Shown here: positions 63,957 to 64,000 of the stretch, in pieces | How positions within the stretch are numbered: position 1 is the first letter of the stretch | Layout of the letters: each line of letters starts with the position of its first letter | Assembly: GCA_036567785.1 (NCBI GenBank) | Contig: DATCTV010000002.1 | Span: 87,038-151,037, forward strand | Direction: 5' to 3' | Length of the DNA: 64,000 nucleotides | Source of the DNA: Desulfomonilia bacterium | GTDB taxonomy: Bacteria; Desulfobacterota; Desulfomonilia; UBA1062 | The notes under the pieces: model-generated | Seen by the model: only the letters and a program-made list of their open reading frames with translations | Databases searched by the model: none | Told to the model about the DNA's origin: nothing | Made by a program: the position numbers and the translations under genes

Positions 63957-64000
63957 GAAAACACCTGGTTATTATCAATACTGTCCTTGTCCTGATATTG
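63953..64000 (+). CDS. N-terminus of an exported or membrane protein (truncated by window edge)
   Basis: Only 16 codons are visible: MRKHLVIINTVLVLIL, the charged start and hydrophobic core of a signal peptide or membrane anchor. An AGGAGG lies 9-10 bp before the ATG, which overlaps the DUF4911 stop. The body lies outside the window. Confidence 0.55.
   Translation, partial: MRKHLVIINTVLVLIL

Noticed and set aside
63722-63964. 80-codon minus-strand open frame opposite the DUF4911 gene
   Set aside because: It mirrors the DUF4911 frame, which has a recognisable pattern and an overlapping downstream partner; the minus frame has none.
63404-64000. atpB and atpE (a and c subunits)
   Set aside because: Neither sequence is present. 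Their absence from the operon is normal for this gene order and not an unusual loss.

Overview
The window looks like chromosome from a Gram-negative, probably anaerobic, Desulfobacterota-like (deltaproteobacterial) bacterium. The reasons are: an F1Fo ATP synthase operon with paired b' and b subunits directly before delta-alpha-gamma-beta-epsilon and no a or c subunit gene; a pheA-hisC-aroA-cmk cluster; many lipobox lipoproteins; outer-membrane barrels; and a PagL-type lipid A deacylase. The taxon is an inference from gene content and order, not a database result.

Layout. (1) 1-12.7 kb, minus strand: surface lipoproteins. A truncated one lies at the left edge. Then come a 2129-residue protein with 20 PKD-type beta-sandwich repeats, a lipoprotein with five cysteine-bearing PASTA-like repeats, a six-repeat PKD lipoprotein and a small single-PKD lipoprotein. 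The three large ones share one N-terminal Ig-like module joined to different repeat types. (2) 12.8-29.7 kb: a catabolic island. An operon behind a promoter with a palindromic operator encodes a GSAM-like aminotransferase, a Tat-exported N-acyl-D-amino-acid deacylase-like amidohydrolase, an FGGY sugar kinase and an EEP-fold phosphodiesterase. Opposite it lie a 7-TM protein and two paralogous lipoproteins that resemble M19 dipeptidases behind a beta-trefoil-like domain. A second plus-strand operon has a GPH sugar symporter, a GH13 alpha-glucosidase, a beta-lactamase-fold serine hydrolase and a small protein of unknown function.

(3) 29.7-43.8 kb: an MFS transporter, pyruvate kinase with a possibly leaderless promoter, several periplasmic or surface proteins (DUF4412-like, Cys-rich, Sel1, FN3-SBBP), an acyl-CoA dehydrogenase/EtfBA operon and two outer-membrane barrels. 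(4) 43.8-51.3 kb: PagL, a GH4 glycosidase plus PfkB kinase operon behind a second palindromic operator, tRNA-Cys, a second GPH symporter paired with a degenerate acylphosphatase-like protein, and a membrane-anchored GH1-like protein whose acid/base Glu is replaced by Asp. (5) 51.4-64 kb: housekeeping genes pheA, hisC, aroA, cmk, pcnB, yacG and tRNA-Arg, then the atp operon with its terminator, and a DUF4911 gene at the right edge.

Taken together, the accessory half looks like a system for binding, deacylating and importing external glycosides and D-amino-acid-containing conjugates. Phosphorylation would be by stand-alone FGGY and PfkB kinases, since no PTS gene is present. The pathway and its substrates are not identified. 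Base composition also shifts: 60-base samples hold 38 G/C at 1201-1260 but 16 at 63121-63180, so the housekeeping end is the AT-rich one.
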